64,000 nucleotides of DNA. Source: Scalesia atractyloides. Taxonomy: Eukaryota > Streptophyta > Magnoliopsida > Asterales > Asteraceae. The notes under the pieces are model-generated. The model was not told where the DNA came from. It made no database searches and worked only from the letters and a program-made list of their open reading frames with translations. Positions 46,797 through 59,200 of this stretch are shown in pieces (within the stretch, counting starts at the first letter, position 1; each line of letters opens with the position of its first letter). Made by a program: the position numbers and the translations under genes. Where the stretch lies: contig CAMTDV010000017.1 of the NCBI GenBank assembly GCA_947069175.1, forward strand, positions 39,751,126 through 39,815,125. Reading direction: 5' to 3'.

Positions 46797-48300
46797 TTAA
46801 GTGATAAATGAAGTATGTCCTGTTATGCCAGCGATTTGGTAAGGACCACTAATATCAGTATGAATGAGTTCTAATAAATTAGAGCTTCTAGTGGCACCTT
46901 TCTTATTCGCTAATGTCATTTTACCTTTAAGACATTTGACACATATTCCATAATCGGTAAAATCAAGAGGAGGTAAGACTTCATCCTTTACGAGTCGATT
47001 TAGTCGTTCTCTTGAGATGAGGCCTAAACGTTGATGCCACAACATGGATGAAGTCTCTAAGTCTCGATTCTGTTTCATCTTTGTGAGTGATTCATTTTGT
47101 TATATGACAACAAAGATTTGGAAAAGTCAACATCTAGTTCTAATCTATAGAGACCACCATCCAGAATGCCAGTACCATGAAGAACGGAATAATAAACAAC
47201 AACCGTCAATGTCTAACTTTGGTCCTGATACGAGGTTCTGAGTTACCTCGGGAACATATCATAAAATTTAATGCATAAACCAGTTTTCATAAATAAATGT
47301 AACGTTCCTATGGCCTTCACTTCTAATTCTCGATTATCCCCAACTTTAAGTGTTCTTTGGTTTCTTCCCAGCCTCCAGATTGAAAGGAATCCTTGAGTAG
47401 AATTGGTTACATAAACCATAGCACCAAAATCAAATCACCAATAATTAGTAGGAACATTTAAATTATAGGAATCAAGTATCATGAAAAGATCGTTACGGTT
47501 CTTAGCCAGCCACTCCGTAAAGTCAGGGCATTCCCTCTGCTTATGTTAGTCTTTTTACAGAACTTGGAGTAGGTTTGGAGTTCTTAGAGCTGGTGGGTGC
47601 ACTTCCATTGGGATTTGGCTTGGACTTTAGAAACATCATTCCTTGGATAATTGTTCTTCCTCTTCTTAGAACTAGAGGTAGTGAAATTTGCAACATCAGT
47701 AGTTCTATCCATCTTCATGCGCTTCTCCTCCTGCACGCACATGGCGATCAACTCACTCATCATCCATTTTTCTTTCTGAGTGTTGTAATTGATCTTGAAT
47801 GCTTCATAGGACGAAGGAAGCAAAGTCACGATAAAGTGAATAAGAAAACCATCACTATCACCATGTCTAATCCCTTCGGCTTATGGGCCATGTCGTTCAT
47901 CATCATGATGTGTTCACGGATGCCACTCCTCCTGTCATACTTAGTAGTCACCAGCTTGAGGATTAGAGTGCTAGCGTGTGCTTTTGACGTTCCCTTGAAC
48001 TGCTCCTCCACAGAATCCATGTAGGTTTTAGCATCTTCAGAATCAGGAATGGGTCCTCTAATTGCATTGCTTATGGATTGCTTCATGAACATGAGAGACA
48101 TGCGATTACACCTAGTCCAGTTTTCATGAGTCAACTACTTAGCAGCGGTACACTGAGGAGTGAGGTCTGCAAGCTTATTCTCTATTAAAGCGTAATCGAA
48201 ATCCAGCAAAGCATGAGTAAGCATGAGAGAGTCTTTCCATGCAGCAAAGTTATCACCAATTAATGGTGGAATCCCGTAATTGGGTGCTGAGAGTGGAAAT
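46797..48300 (-). pseudogene. Ty1/copia gag and pre-integrase, second copy
   Basis: From the right on the - strand: a UBN2/gag domain (48134-47826, with SISNAIRGPIPDSEDAKTY and LTTKY-like blocks); its continuation (47829-47584, LLPSSYEAFKINYNTQKEKW); a degraded zinc knuckle near 47540; then the GAG_pre-integrase domain (47078-46797) with LWHQRLGLISRERLNRL, CVKCLKGK and ELIHTDISGPY. Several stops separate the parts. The 46806-47575 section is a direct repeat of the gypsy-split copy to the left. Confidence 0.87.
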
Positions 48301-48902
48301 AATATGAGCGAATTATGATACTAGAAAAGAAGTCTTAATGTGATCTAAGGGCATGTTATACTAAGGCAGGTATAAGTAATGACCATTTAAATTATGAAGC
48401 CGTGATATTGTCTATTACTAACATCAAAATAATAGACTTAGTTAAAAAATTATACTTAAATGAAGACAAATCAGATTTGGCCAGAAGTGTAATCATCTAA
48501 GTATGTGTGCAAAGTAATTGTGACAAATCAACTTTGTCCAGATATGAGACAATCACCTTAGTTATGCACTTGTTAATAATGCTAGACATGAATGAATTAA
48601 ATCTACTTTGACTAGAAATAAGACATTCACGTTTGTAATTCATAATTAACATAGCCTTTTATTGCACTTGAACAATAAATAGATGTATCAAATCACCTTT
48701 GGGCAGAAGTGATACATCAGAAGCTCATTCAAGTTAAGCTATTTGGTTTTGTAAAAATTATCTGATTCTAATTATACAAAACCAATTATTAGTAGCAAAC
48801 CCCATGTTAGCACGGATCACACTAAAATTTAGTTCACAGTAATAGCCTAATGTAGTAATGAGATTTCGGATAAAATATTGAATTTCGAATGGATTTCGGA
48901 TG
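48301..48902. repeat. Copia leader/LTR region with degenerate repeats
   Basis: Four degenerate copies of a unit beginning AAATCA.CTTTG.CCAGA.. start at about 48467, 48524, 48598 and 48690 (spacing 57-92 bp). This fits the untranslated leader of the - strand copia element. LTR ends were not found. Confidence 0.6.
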
Positions 48903-49220
48903 ATACTCGAATTAGTTCGAAATAGTGATCTCGAATGAGATTCAGATGAGACTCGAATTAGTCCGAAATGGGCATCTCAGATGAGACTCAAATTAGTTCA
49001 AGATGGTCATCTCGAATGGACCTCTGATGAGACTCGAATTAGTTCGAGATGGGCATCTCGAACGGATCTCTGATGAGACTCGAATTACTTCGAGATGGGC
49101 ATCTAGAATGGATCTCTGATGAGACTCAAATTAGTTCGAGATAGACATCTCAAATGGTCCTCTGATGAGACTTAAATTAGTTCGATATGGGCATCTCGAA
49201 TGAATCTCGGATCCATCCAA
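48903..49220. repeat. 46-bp tandem array of TTCGAGATG-GG-CATCTCGAA palindromes
   Basis: Seven units start at ACTCGAATT-like sequence at about 48905, 48951, 48987, 49032, 49078, 49125 and 49171. Spacing is mostly 45-47 bp, with one short unit. The best unit contains a perfect 9-bp inverted repeat around GG; others carry one or two changes. Confidence 0.9.
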
Positions 49221-49775
49221 AACTTGTTCTCCAAGATTTAGAATTCTCTAATCATGGCAGTTGGTTGTGATAAGTTTTGAAATTTGAAAACTAAGGGATT
49301 ATGGGATAATTTGTTTCCTGTTTTAGTGTTGATTAGATTTATCTCATTAATTCGAAAATGATATCTATTTATAATAATAACCGATTTCGAATAACTTTAA
49401 GTAGATATAATAGATCAAAACAGGAAAAACACCCAATAATCCAAATTTCATTTCAAAATATAGAATTTTTTTTCGAATTTCATAAGAGCATGTGATGAAC
49501 CCTAAAAAAATAAACTTAAATTCTGGAATCCGAAATCTGAACAATAATGATTTCGGAACAATGAGCAGTTCGGAACAGTGGTTTATTTACCCGTTAAGCA
49601 AAAATCCGAATTTTAGCTCTCAAATCATATGATTTCGGAACAGTAATCCGAATTACATTAACTTTTTACAAAATTTTGTTTTCCAGATTCTTATTCTAGA
49701 ATAATGGATACAAAATAGAACTGATTTATCAACATATGCTTTAATACACATGTTGTTCAGTTCTGTTTAAACATA
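49221..49775. other. AT-rich DNA, probably copia LTR remnant
   Basis: No gene. Recurrent GATTTCGGAACA and TTCGGAACAGT words occur at about 49540-49650. Element boundaries are not determined. Confidence 0.4.
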
Positions 49776-51394
49776 TGTAACGCCCCGTATTTTCCATATA
49801 ACCATGTTTGTAGAAAATACGTGATGTTTCGCCGTCACAGTCGAAATCAGACTGAAAAACTGATTACAAACGAGAAACGATGCACTTTTACGCACTTTTA
49901 GCGAAACCGACAAACGTGCGCGTCAAACGACGGTTACCAACGTGATTTTAAGAGTTACCGACCCTAAACAAGTATAGTGCAATATTTCACGAGGTTCGGG
50001 AACGAAAACGGACCGTAGAAACGTGTTTGAGCCACGCAAGAGTCTGAGCACACTAACGGGCTTTAGGCCCAACACACAATTAACCTAACTATATAACCAT
50101 CACTAACCTCCTTCTCCCTCACATAAAAACCCTAGCCCCCCAAACCTCAAGACTCATCTCCTCTCTCTAAATCCGGTCACCGGACTTGGTTTCCGGCTAG
50201 CAGCTCCGGCGCCGGTTCCCGACGAGCCCACCCACCCCAAGACTCCTTCTTCCTGTACCACCTCTCTCACAGACACATACTCTGCTTTGAGAGAGAGATC
50301 GACAGGAGAGAGAGAGAGACCAAAGGGGGAGCGAGAGGACGGGGGAGAGAGAGAGACACAGCGGTGGTTTCCACCGCAGCGGCGACAACGCCGTTTTCCG
50401 GCGCGGCGAGACGGCAGGAAGCGGCAGCAGGAGCGGCGACGGTGATGGTCTCGCACGGCGGTGTGCCGTTTTCCGGCGACGACGACGTTGTTCTTCCACG
50501 GTAAACCCTCGGCCTCTTATTTTATTTTATTTTTATTTATTTATTTTATTTATTTTCTTTCCCTCCCTAAAATTTAACCAGACTCCGGCCGGTGAAGCCG
50601 GCGGAGCCGGTGACGTTGAACGCATCAAGACGCCAATGAAGTTATAAAATAAAAACAAGTGTATATTTATTTTAATAATGCGTCGACAGCCCCCAATATT
50701 TATGTACTTTCGTTTAACAATGCGAGGTAACCTCGGTATTCTATCTTTCGACCGTCGACCCATCACGAAAGTTCCAAGGGAAGCATCGCTAAAAGGTGAG
50801 CATACTCGATTCCCTTTTTACGCTTTATTACTTTGGGGACAATACATGTACTTAAAATCATCTATTCGACTTACGTGTCATACTTGAAATCCTTCTTGTT
50901 ATACTTAAAATCCTTCGTGTTATACTTGAAATCAAACGTATTATCATATGTGTTATACTTGTAAATCGCATGTCATGCTTACATTTATTTAATGCATTAA
51001 TTAATCATGTGAAGTTGTTTAAAACGTTTTCTTTCCTATACCTATATTCAAACTTGTATGCTCGCCAATGCTTTTTGTATTGAACTATGCTTTAACATGT
51101 ATTGCAGGTCGACCATCTCAGTAAAGATGCAAGGAATCTAATAGGATTGCCTAGAAACACATATAAACTTTAATGCTTGTTGTATTGTAACCTACTTCTA
51201 ACTGGTTGTATTCATTTCCAAGTCATGTACTAAATTAATATAAATGAAACGGAAGTTGATTTAAACCTGATGTTTGTTATTTCAAGCAATGTAAAATCAA
51301 TATATAAATACTTATCACAATTAGCGTTATGAAGACTCCTGCAATCTCGTTTTCGTCTCATCCCAATGTTTCCGCTATCGGTTGGGGTGTGACA
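49776..51394 (+). mobile_element. Solo LTR, target duplication ACATA
   Basis: 1,619 bp from TGTAACGCCCCG to GGTTGGGGTGTGACA, with exact 5-bp repeats ACATA (49771-49775, 51395-51399). Its 3' end matches the chromovirus LTRs in reverse orientation, but the length and body differ, so it is a related family. On the + strand it has a TATA-like CTATATAACC (about 50089), an AAAACCCTAGCC leader and GA/CT-rich tracts at 50270-50360. Open frames on the - strand across 50154-50499 follow from base composition. Like its relatives it has no internal coding. Confidence 0.93.
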
Positions 51395-51632
51395 ACATAA
51401 GGGTGAACGGAGTGGGCGGTAAACGTGTTTACTGATCGGTATTGTTTGAAATTGGTGAAGCTTTACCGATTGGAAAGAAGCGAATTTGGACCGTTGTGTT
51501 TGATTGTAACGGCTATATAGCCGTTTATTTAATAAAAATAACTTTCCTATTTAAATAAACCATTTCACATCTCATTTTTTATACACAATTCTTATACACA
51601 ATTATCATCTCAAATCTTGGCAAACAATTACA
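51395..51632. promoter_or_regulatory. Upstream region of the NAM-associated relic
   Basis: AT-rich sequence preceding the ATG at 51633. TTTTTTATACACAATTC near 51576-51592 could be a weak TATA context. No firm motif. Confidence 0.3.
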
Positions 51633-52499
51633 ATGGAAGGCTCAACAACAATGAAGGAAAGAAAAAAAACATTCTAGCTCTGGTTCGAAGGCGAGGGCGC
51701 AAAATAAATGTGGCGGTTCGAGTGGTTCGAGTGGTTCAAGTGCGTCGTTTCAACCCCAACTAGGCTTTGCTAAACAAACCCAACCTTCATATTTTTTTAA
51801 CCAAACCATGTAACCGAAATTTGGTTACAATACCCAACCCCACCCAAATTTTCCACCCCAAAACTATTTTCCACACGGTCCGACGTCGGTTGAACCCGGT
51901 GTTTATGATTATCTCGTCAAGGCCCAAAACTCTTTTGACCCGTTTGGTTTTCAAAGCCCGCCGTTACAATCACCAAGAGATATAGAAGACGCCTCCGAAG
52001 AAGAATACGTGCCCGATACTCAAGAGCAAGATGATGATGAAGACGAAGATGTTGGCGAAGAAGACAATCTTGTGAACCAAAATGAAGCCGCAAACGATCC
52101 GAAAGGGAAGAAGACTAGAGCGAAATGTGAAACTTGGACGCCTAAACAAGAAGAGACGTTGGCAAAGGGTTGGGTTCATTGCAATTTAAACAAAAGAAAA
52201 GGCAATCAACAAAAGGCAGAAGGTTTTTGGAACCAAGTTCTTAAGCACTACAATCGAATGGTTGGAGGAAGCAACCGAAACCATCAAGTTTGATCGAAAT
52301 GTACCCCCATGCATACAAAGTTGAACACATTCAACGGTTTTTATCATCAAGCGGTAAACTATGTTATTTTTTACTTAAATATGTGGTTAATTTTTATCGT
52401 AATTTATTATTTTAGGATCGCTTACGTCCTAGCGGGAGCGACGATGCTTTTGTAATGAAGCAAGCGCTAAAGGATTACAAAAAAAAGGAACATCATGAC
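51633..52499 (+). pseudogene. NAM-associated/Myb-SANT-like gene, truncated
   Basis: From the ATG at 51633, a frameshift within an A run (about 51660-51670) and a TAA at about 51809 break the N-terminus. The frame then stays open with a proline/asparagine-rich part, an acidic stretch (QEQDDDEDEDVGEED) and a SANT-like domain CETWTPKQEETLAKGWVH then GNQQKAEGFWNQVLKHYN (about 52126-52255). A TGA follows HHQV-like sequence. A GT donor near 52352 and an AG acceptor near 52415 border an intron, and exon 2 reads RPSGSDDAFVMKQALKDYKK. The gene is cut at 52499 by an LTR. Such proteins are abundant in plants, often alongside PIF/Harbinger transposons, so it could be host or transposon-derived. Confidence 0.75.
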
Positions 52500-52642
52500 T
52501 GTCAAACCCCGATTCACGGTAGCCGGATGGGGATAATCGTGATGGTTGGACAACAGTTATCACAATACAATAATATGTAGCAGAAGTATTGGAGTAAAAA
52601 TATTGAATTCGTCAAAGCTTGAATATATATATATATATATAT

Positions 52643-53010
52643 AGGTGAAAGATAAAACGAAAACCCATTTGAGTTGAGAAAACTCTATGTAACATTTTTA
52701 TTTTATCTAAAAAACAGGGAATGTAACATAAATATACTTGAACATTTTTATTAAAAAAATGTAAAAACGCCTCTTTTTAAAAAAAATGTTCAAAATTTGT
52801 ATGTTTCATTTTTTTTTGAACATATATGTTACGTAACATGGAATTTTTAACATTTATGTGTTTTTTTTGTTTTTCTTTTAGAAAAATGTTCAAATATATG
52901 TATCTTACATTCCTTATTTTTTTAGAAAAAAAAAATAAATGTTACATGGGGTTTTTAGAAGGGTTTCTTGAGTTTTTTTTTAACTCGAGTGGGCTTTCAT
53001 TTTATCATTC

Positions 53011-53014
<4 letters not shown>
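52643..53014. mobile_element. MITE inserted in a (TA)n microsatellite
   Basis: About 370 bp with roughly 48-bp imperfect inverted repeats. The left starts AGGTGAAAGATAAAACGAAA and the right is the complement of AGGGGAATGATAAAATGAAA. The interior is rich in AAAAATGTT/GTAACAT repeats. It is bordered by TA repeats on both sides (52623-52642 and 53013-53072). This fits Micron-like MITEs that target (TA)n, though superfamily is uncertain. Confidence 0.75.

Positions 53015-53072
<58 letters not shown>
53013..53072. repeat. (AT)n microsatellite, about 30 repeats
   Basis: A perfect AT dinucleotide run adjoining the right end of the MITE. Confidence 0.95.
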
Positions 53073-53074
<2 letters not shown>

Positions 53075-54482
53075 CAAGCGTTCAGTACAAGCTCACAGGT
53101 AGGATCTAATAAACAAAGCTTTAGACATCATAGGCCTTAAGCATCTGGAGTTGCAAATTCCTTAACCTTCATTCTAACCGACCCGGATTCCCAGCCTATA
53201 ATAAGGTTTGGTACATGTGGTTCAATATTTTGAAAATACGACAGCTTACGTTGGTAAATACAATTAACTGACTCTTTGAAAAACAATGATACGAAAAAAG
53301 TTTTATACATAGAGAAAACCCGTAGGTGATCTTTTAAATATTTATTGGGATTTATTCTTGTTACCAGATTTACATACTTGATTGACCCATCGGGACGTCC
53401 AGACACGGTACCATTAACCCAATCGTTTTAGTTATCAAGTAAAACGGAATAACCTGAATTCTTACATTTATGCGCAATCATAGGCGACTTATTTATCTAA
53501 TACCCGCTCCAAGTGGCATAATTGCCATCCAAAGTTTAAATATAAAATAAGTTAAGTGTATTTACCTTTTTGCTACCTTCCAATCAATAAGATTATAATT
53601 TAGCAAAAAGCCGCAAGTCTAAGTACTATTGACCCAAGTCCAATTATCCGGAGGGTACTATAGTCTGGAATAAACAGATTTATTATCTGTTAGAATGTAT
53701 ATGGGCCAAAGGTAGTCCCTTTAGATGTGACCTGATACTTATGAATAGGTTCGCTAGATTAAGCGTATACCGAATAGAATGTGGTTTAGACCTAACAAGT
53801 ACTAGGACTTGTACAATAAGGGTAAACTATTAACATCCTGGAATTTGAGATTAAAATGATAAGGTTAAATCCGTTTCGGTAAACTAGTTACGTAAGTCTA
53901 AGCGTACGCGTATAAGCGATAACGGGTCACCGGATGAGTCATGAACAAGTTCCATATGCCAATACACTTAAACAAGTTATGATATATCAGTAGGATATAA
54001 ACTTTTATGCCCGTAAGGTTTTAAAATCAAACTATGCCTCATAAGGGCGTTTTGGTCATTTAGCGACGCATAAAAGAAACTTGGGTATAATCTAATGTCA
54101 CAACCATAAACATTCTGCGAAAACACTTTATTTATGATATAATATCAGTAGGATATCAAACATATGTGTGTTTTATAGTTTAAGACCAAACTATGCTTCG
54201 TATGGGCATTTTGATCATTTCACACATAGTTTTGAAAGCTTATTTGGGATTATGAGTTTATAACATGTACCTACTATAAAAACATTTTAAATAAGATATA
54301 AAAGTAGTAGGTAACAAGTATTGGTTGGTAAATATGATTTAAAACCATACTACACGCCGAAAAGGCGTTAAAGTTCGTTAAGTGACGATATTTGCGATGT
54401 TTTATGAAAACTGATGTTATGACCAGGTTTATATGGTCAAGATATGTTATTTAGTATAACATAACAGTAGGTATAAGGTTTA

Positions 54483-56219
54483 TGTAACACCCCGACCGCG
54501 TAGTAAAACAACCCGCGGCGGAAACGTCGGGGGTTCACGTTACAAATTGATTCAAACACATGGTAAATAAAGTTTGGTTTTATTGAACTTATAAATTACA
54601 TCATCTTTAGAGAATTCGAAACAAAATGCAACAACAATTTTATTTTTAATAAAGCTAAGGCCAGCTTCCATCCTATGCGTAGCATACTTGATCATGCATT
54701 AGTACCTGAAACATATGTGAAAATAAAGTCAACATTGAATGCTGGCGAGTAACATAGGTTTTGTCACGACTCATGGTTTTTGAATATTGAATGATGTTTA
54801 GTGAACTTCAATAGTTGATATTTTAAATAAATTTTTGTAGCCATGAACATTTGACAAAAATGTTTCTTTTGTAAGATCGTATGAGAAATCATCCGATTTA
54901 AGAGAAACATTGTATGGTTTACTTAGAAACCATTTTTGAGTTTGTATGAACCAACCAAATGTCTTGTATTGTATAAACATATATCCTTGTATAAACCAAA
55001 GGTCTTTTGTTGTATATAAAACAATATGCCTTTTTGTATAAAACAAGTGTGGTTTGTTGGCGAATACATTCAAGCCTTGTTGACTGTCGGACAAACCTTC
55101 ATAAACAAAGGTCTGTCAAATGTGTTGCACAGTTTCTGTCATTCCCAGAGGAAACTTCCAAACAAACCTATGAAGCTGGAATTTCAACCCTATGGTACCA
55201 TAACATACTACCGGCCGGCGTGATCAAAGTTAATGAATGTATCATTGTCATGTTCAACGTACCATCAAGTTTCGTACAATGTAAAGCATGTTGTGTATAT
55301 AAACCATAGGTAAATAAGTTTTGTTAATGTGGATATATATAATTCACCTCCAAACATGTAAAAGAGCAGAATTATGTATTCACAAGAACCATAAGTAGTA
55401 AGTATGTTTTGAAAGATAGTTTAGCACATATGAATCACCCCAAAATATTTAGAAAACATAAAGAGGGGGAACTATGTACTCGCCTGTAGCCTTAGGATTT
55501 TTAACTTAAAGCTTCCTGGTGCAAATTCTGAGTTACTAATAATAATACAATGCGTCACGTGTTAGTAGAATAACCCAAGTCACTTTAGCCACACAACATG
55601 AGACAAACGGACTTAGTCAGGCAGAGCCTCGACATGCGTTGGTGGGTCCTAAATCAATCGGGTAGGGTGGCCATATTACACGAGACAGAACCCCAACGGA
55701 CTTAGTTAGACAGGGCCTCGACATGCATTGGTGGGTCCTAAATCAATCAGGTAGGGTGACGAATTAGGGATCAGGGGTTAAAATACTTACAACGGAGCAG
55801 AGCTTCGCAGGTTTAGGGGGGCTTGGGGACTCGGACAGAGTTTAGAGAGAGTAAGAGATGTCGATTTTCGATCGAACTGAGCGATTTGAACTTGTCCCAG
55901 GCCGCTCCTTTTATACCCAAATTTCGCTCGGGGAGACAGGGATTCTCTCGCGTGGCACGGGGGAGGTCAGCTAGGCCTAGACTGCCATCGGCCTTAGTTA
56001 GGTTGGACACGTGTCGCGTAACGGAGCCACGTGTCCTGGCACTCTCCCACGCGTCGCGTGAGATGACAGGGATTCTGGCGCATGGCGCCAGGGATGTCCA
56101 TTTTTTTTGCTCTCGACAGCGTGATTAAGGTCCTTGTAAGATTAAGTACTTTGTAAACAATTTTATTAAAAACATAACCGATCGAAAGGAACAACGGTTG
56201 AAATTTTGCAAATGTTACA
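54483..56219 (-). repeat. 3' LTR of the second chromovirus
   Basis: 1,737 bp with TG...CA ends. The complement of TCTCCCCTACTTCGGG just inside (56221 on) fits a polypurine tract. Around 55610-55765 it holds a direct duplication of a ~90-bp unit (GACATGCGTTGGTGGGTCC). Compared with the other LTR it lacks about 16-18 bp near 55922 (CTTCTCCCGCGCGTCG in the other copy). Confidence 0.92.
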
Positions 56220-56226
56220 GTCTCCC

Positions 56227-59200
56227 CTACTTCGGGAAATTTCGTCCCGAAATTGAATTAGATGAAACTTGAGAGAAAAGATGTGGGTATTTCGCTTTCA
56301 TTTGATCGTCTCGTTCCCAGGTAAATTCTGGGCCACGTTTGGATTCCCAGCGAACTTTCATAATTGGAATTCGACTACGCTTGAGTTTCTTGACTTCACG
56401 GTCCATAATTTCCACAGGTTTTTCGACGAAATGCATAGTATCATCAACACGAATTTCATCAAGAGGGATGTTGAGGTTTTCATCAGCTAAACACTTTTTC
56501 AAGATGGACACGTGAAAAGTTGGATAAAGATTTCCAAGTTTGGGAGGTAGTTCGAGTTTGTAGGCTACCTTTCTGATCTTTTCAATGATCTTAAAAGGTC
56601 CTACATATCGAGGAGCTAGTTTACCTTTCTTTCCAAATCTGACCATACCCTTCCAAGGGATACCTTGAGAAGAACACGGTCACCAGTTTGGAATTCCAGA
56701 GGTTTGCGTCGTTTGTCAGCGTAACTCTTTTGATGCTTCTTGCTGTCAAAAGGTTATTGCGGATTTTCATGATTTTGTCTGTTGTTTCTTGAATGAGTTC
56801 AGGTCCGGTGATTTGAGCTTCACCAACTTCATTCCAACAGACAGGTAAACGACATTTCCGACCATAAAGAGCCTCGAATGGAGCCATGTTGATGCTGGAG
56901 TGATAACTGTTGTTGTAAGAGAAATCGATCAAGGGTAGATGCGAATCCCAACTACCACAAAAGTCAATCACACAAGCTCTAAGCATATCCTCAAGTGTTT
57001 GAATTGTATTTTTGGTTTGTCCATCCGTTTGAGGATGATACGCAGTGCTTAGATTTAATTTGGTTCCCATGGCTGATTGTATGGTCTTCCAGAAACGAGA
57101 TGAGAAACGAGCATCACGATCTGAAATGATATTCAAAGGAACACCATGACGAGATACAATCTCATCAATATAGATCTTAGCAAGTTTGTCAGTAGAGAAG
57201 TCCTCACGAATTGGCAGAAAGTGTGCTGACTTTGTCATACGGTCAATGACTACCCAAATGGAGTCATGGCCTCTAGAAGTGCGTGGTAATTTAGTGATGA
57301 GATCCCTATCGATGTTCTCCCATTTAAAGCAAACCGGAGGGACGTTGATGTTCTGCCTTGACTTTAAGACAAGTAATGCATTTAGACACGTACAAAGCTA
57401 TATCCTTCTTCATACCCGGCCACCAATACTGGGTACAAAGATCCATGTACATTTTGTCTGTGCCAGGATGGATAGAATAACGTGACTTGTGTGCTTAATC
57501 CATCAGTAAGGTACGGAGATTATCTTGGTTCGGAATTCATAAATGATTCAAGAAATAAAGTAACCCATCATCTTTAGTTTCAAGTTGAAGTTCAAGATTA
57601 TATGGTAGTTCATTATTCATCAAGCCTTGGGTTACACAAGTACGTTGGGCTTGGAAAATACGTGTTTGGAGATCTGATTGGATACCAACACAGTGAAGTT
57701 TGACTTGTTCTTTGCGACTTAGGGCGTCTGCTACGACATTCGCCTTACCAGGATGGTAACGAATTTCGCAGTCATAATCGTTCAAAGTTCGACCCAACGT
57801 CGTTGTCTTATGTTTAGTTCCTTTTGATTGAAAATGTGTCGGAGACTTTTGTGGTCAGTGAAAACCACACATTTAGTACCATAAAGGTAATGTTTCCAAA
57901 TTTTGAGAGCGAAAATAACGGCACCTAACTCAAGATCATGAGTTGTGTAGTTCTTTTCGTGGATTTTCAATTGCCTTGATGCATATGCTATAACTTTGTC
58001 TCTTTGCATGAGAACACAACCATGGCCTAACTTTTGAGGCATCACAATATACGACAAAGTCGTTATTGCCATCAGGTAAGGATAGAATAGGAGCATCACA
58101 AAGCTTTTGTTTCAAGGTTTGAAAAGCTTCTTCTTGTTTGGGTCCCCACTCAAAAGGTTTATTCTTTTAAGTTAGAGAAGTGAGTGGAACTGCAATCTTG
58201 GAAAAGTTTGCGATAAAACGAAGGTAGTAACCAGCTAGACCAAGAAAAGAACGAACTTCGATAGGAGTAGTAGGTGTACTCCAATCCTTGATCACTGTGA
58301 TTTTGGCGGGATCCACATGTATGCCTTGTACATTGATAATGTGACCTAAGAATTGAACTTCATTTAGCCAAAATTCACACTTGGAGAATTTGGCATGAAG
58401 TTGTTCCTTCTTTAGAAGTTCCATCGTGAGACGGAGGTGATGTTCGTGGTCAGCTCGAGATTTCGAATAAATCAAGATGTCATTGATAAAAATAATGACG
58501 AACTTATCTAAATATGGTTTACAAACCCAATTCATTAAGTCCATGAAAATGGCAGGGGCATTCGTTAATCCAAAAGGCATGGCAGTAAACTCATAATGGC
58601 CGTATCGGGTTCGAAAAGCAGTTTTGGGAATATCTTCTTCTTGTACACGAAGTTGATGATACCCTCAACGAAGGTCGATCTTTGAAAAACAGGTAGCACC
58701 TTGTAGTTGATCAAAAATATCATCAATACGAGGTAGGGAATATCGATTTTTAACCGTGAGTTTGTTAAGCTCACGATAATCGATGCACATGCAAAATGAT
58801 CCGTCCTTCTTTTTCACAAAGAGCACAGGAGCGCCCCAAGGTGAAAAACTCGGACGAATGAAACCTTTGTCTAAAAGCTCTTGGAGTTGTTTCGACAATT
58901 CTTGCATTTCAGATGGTGCAAGAAGGTAAGGGGATTTGGCAATTAAGTTAGCACCAGGTATAAGATCGATGCAAAATTCCACTTGGCGTACCGGAGGTAA
59001 GCCAGGTAGATCTTCTGGAAATACCACAGGAAAATCCCGAACAATGAGGATGTCTTGAATACTATTGCTCTTGTCTTTCTTTTCTATGATATGCGCCAAG
59101 AAGGCTACATAGTTCTTTCGTAGGTATTTATGAGCTTGGGTGCACGTCATGAGTTTGAGTTTACTGGAAGGTTCCTCTCCATGAATTTTTAAGATTTCGC

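Noticed and set aside
50154..50499. Arg/Pro/Ser-rich 100-residue frames opposite the solo LTR
   Set aside because: They lie in the GA/CT-rich leader of an LTR that has exact target duplications; composition explains the open frames.
54798..55309. ~100-residue frames in the second chromovirus LTR, also found in the other LTR (61626-62057)
   Set aside because: They occur in both LTR copies because the LTRs are duplicates; no domain and no conservation beyond that expected of the LTR.
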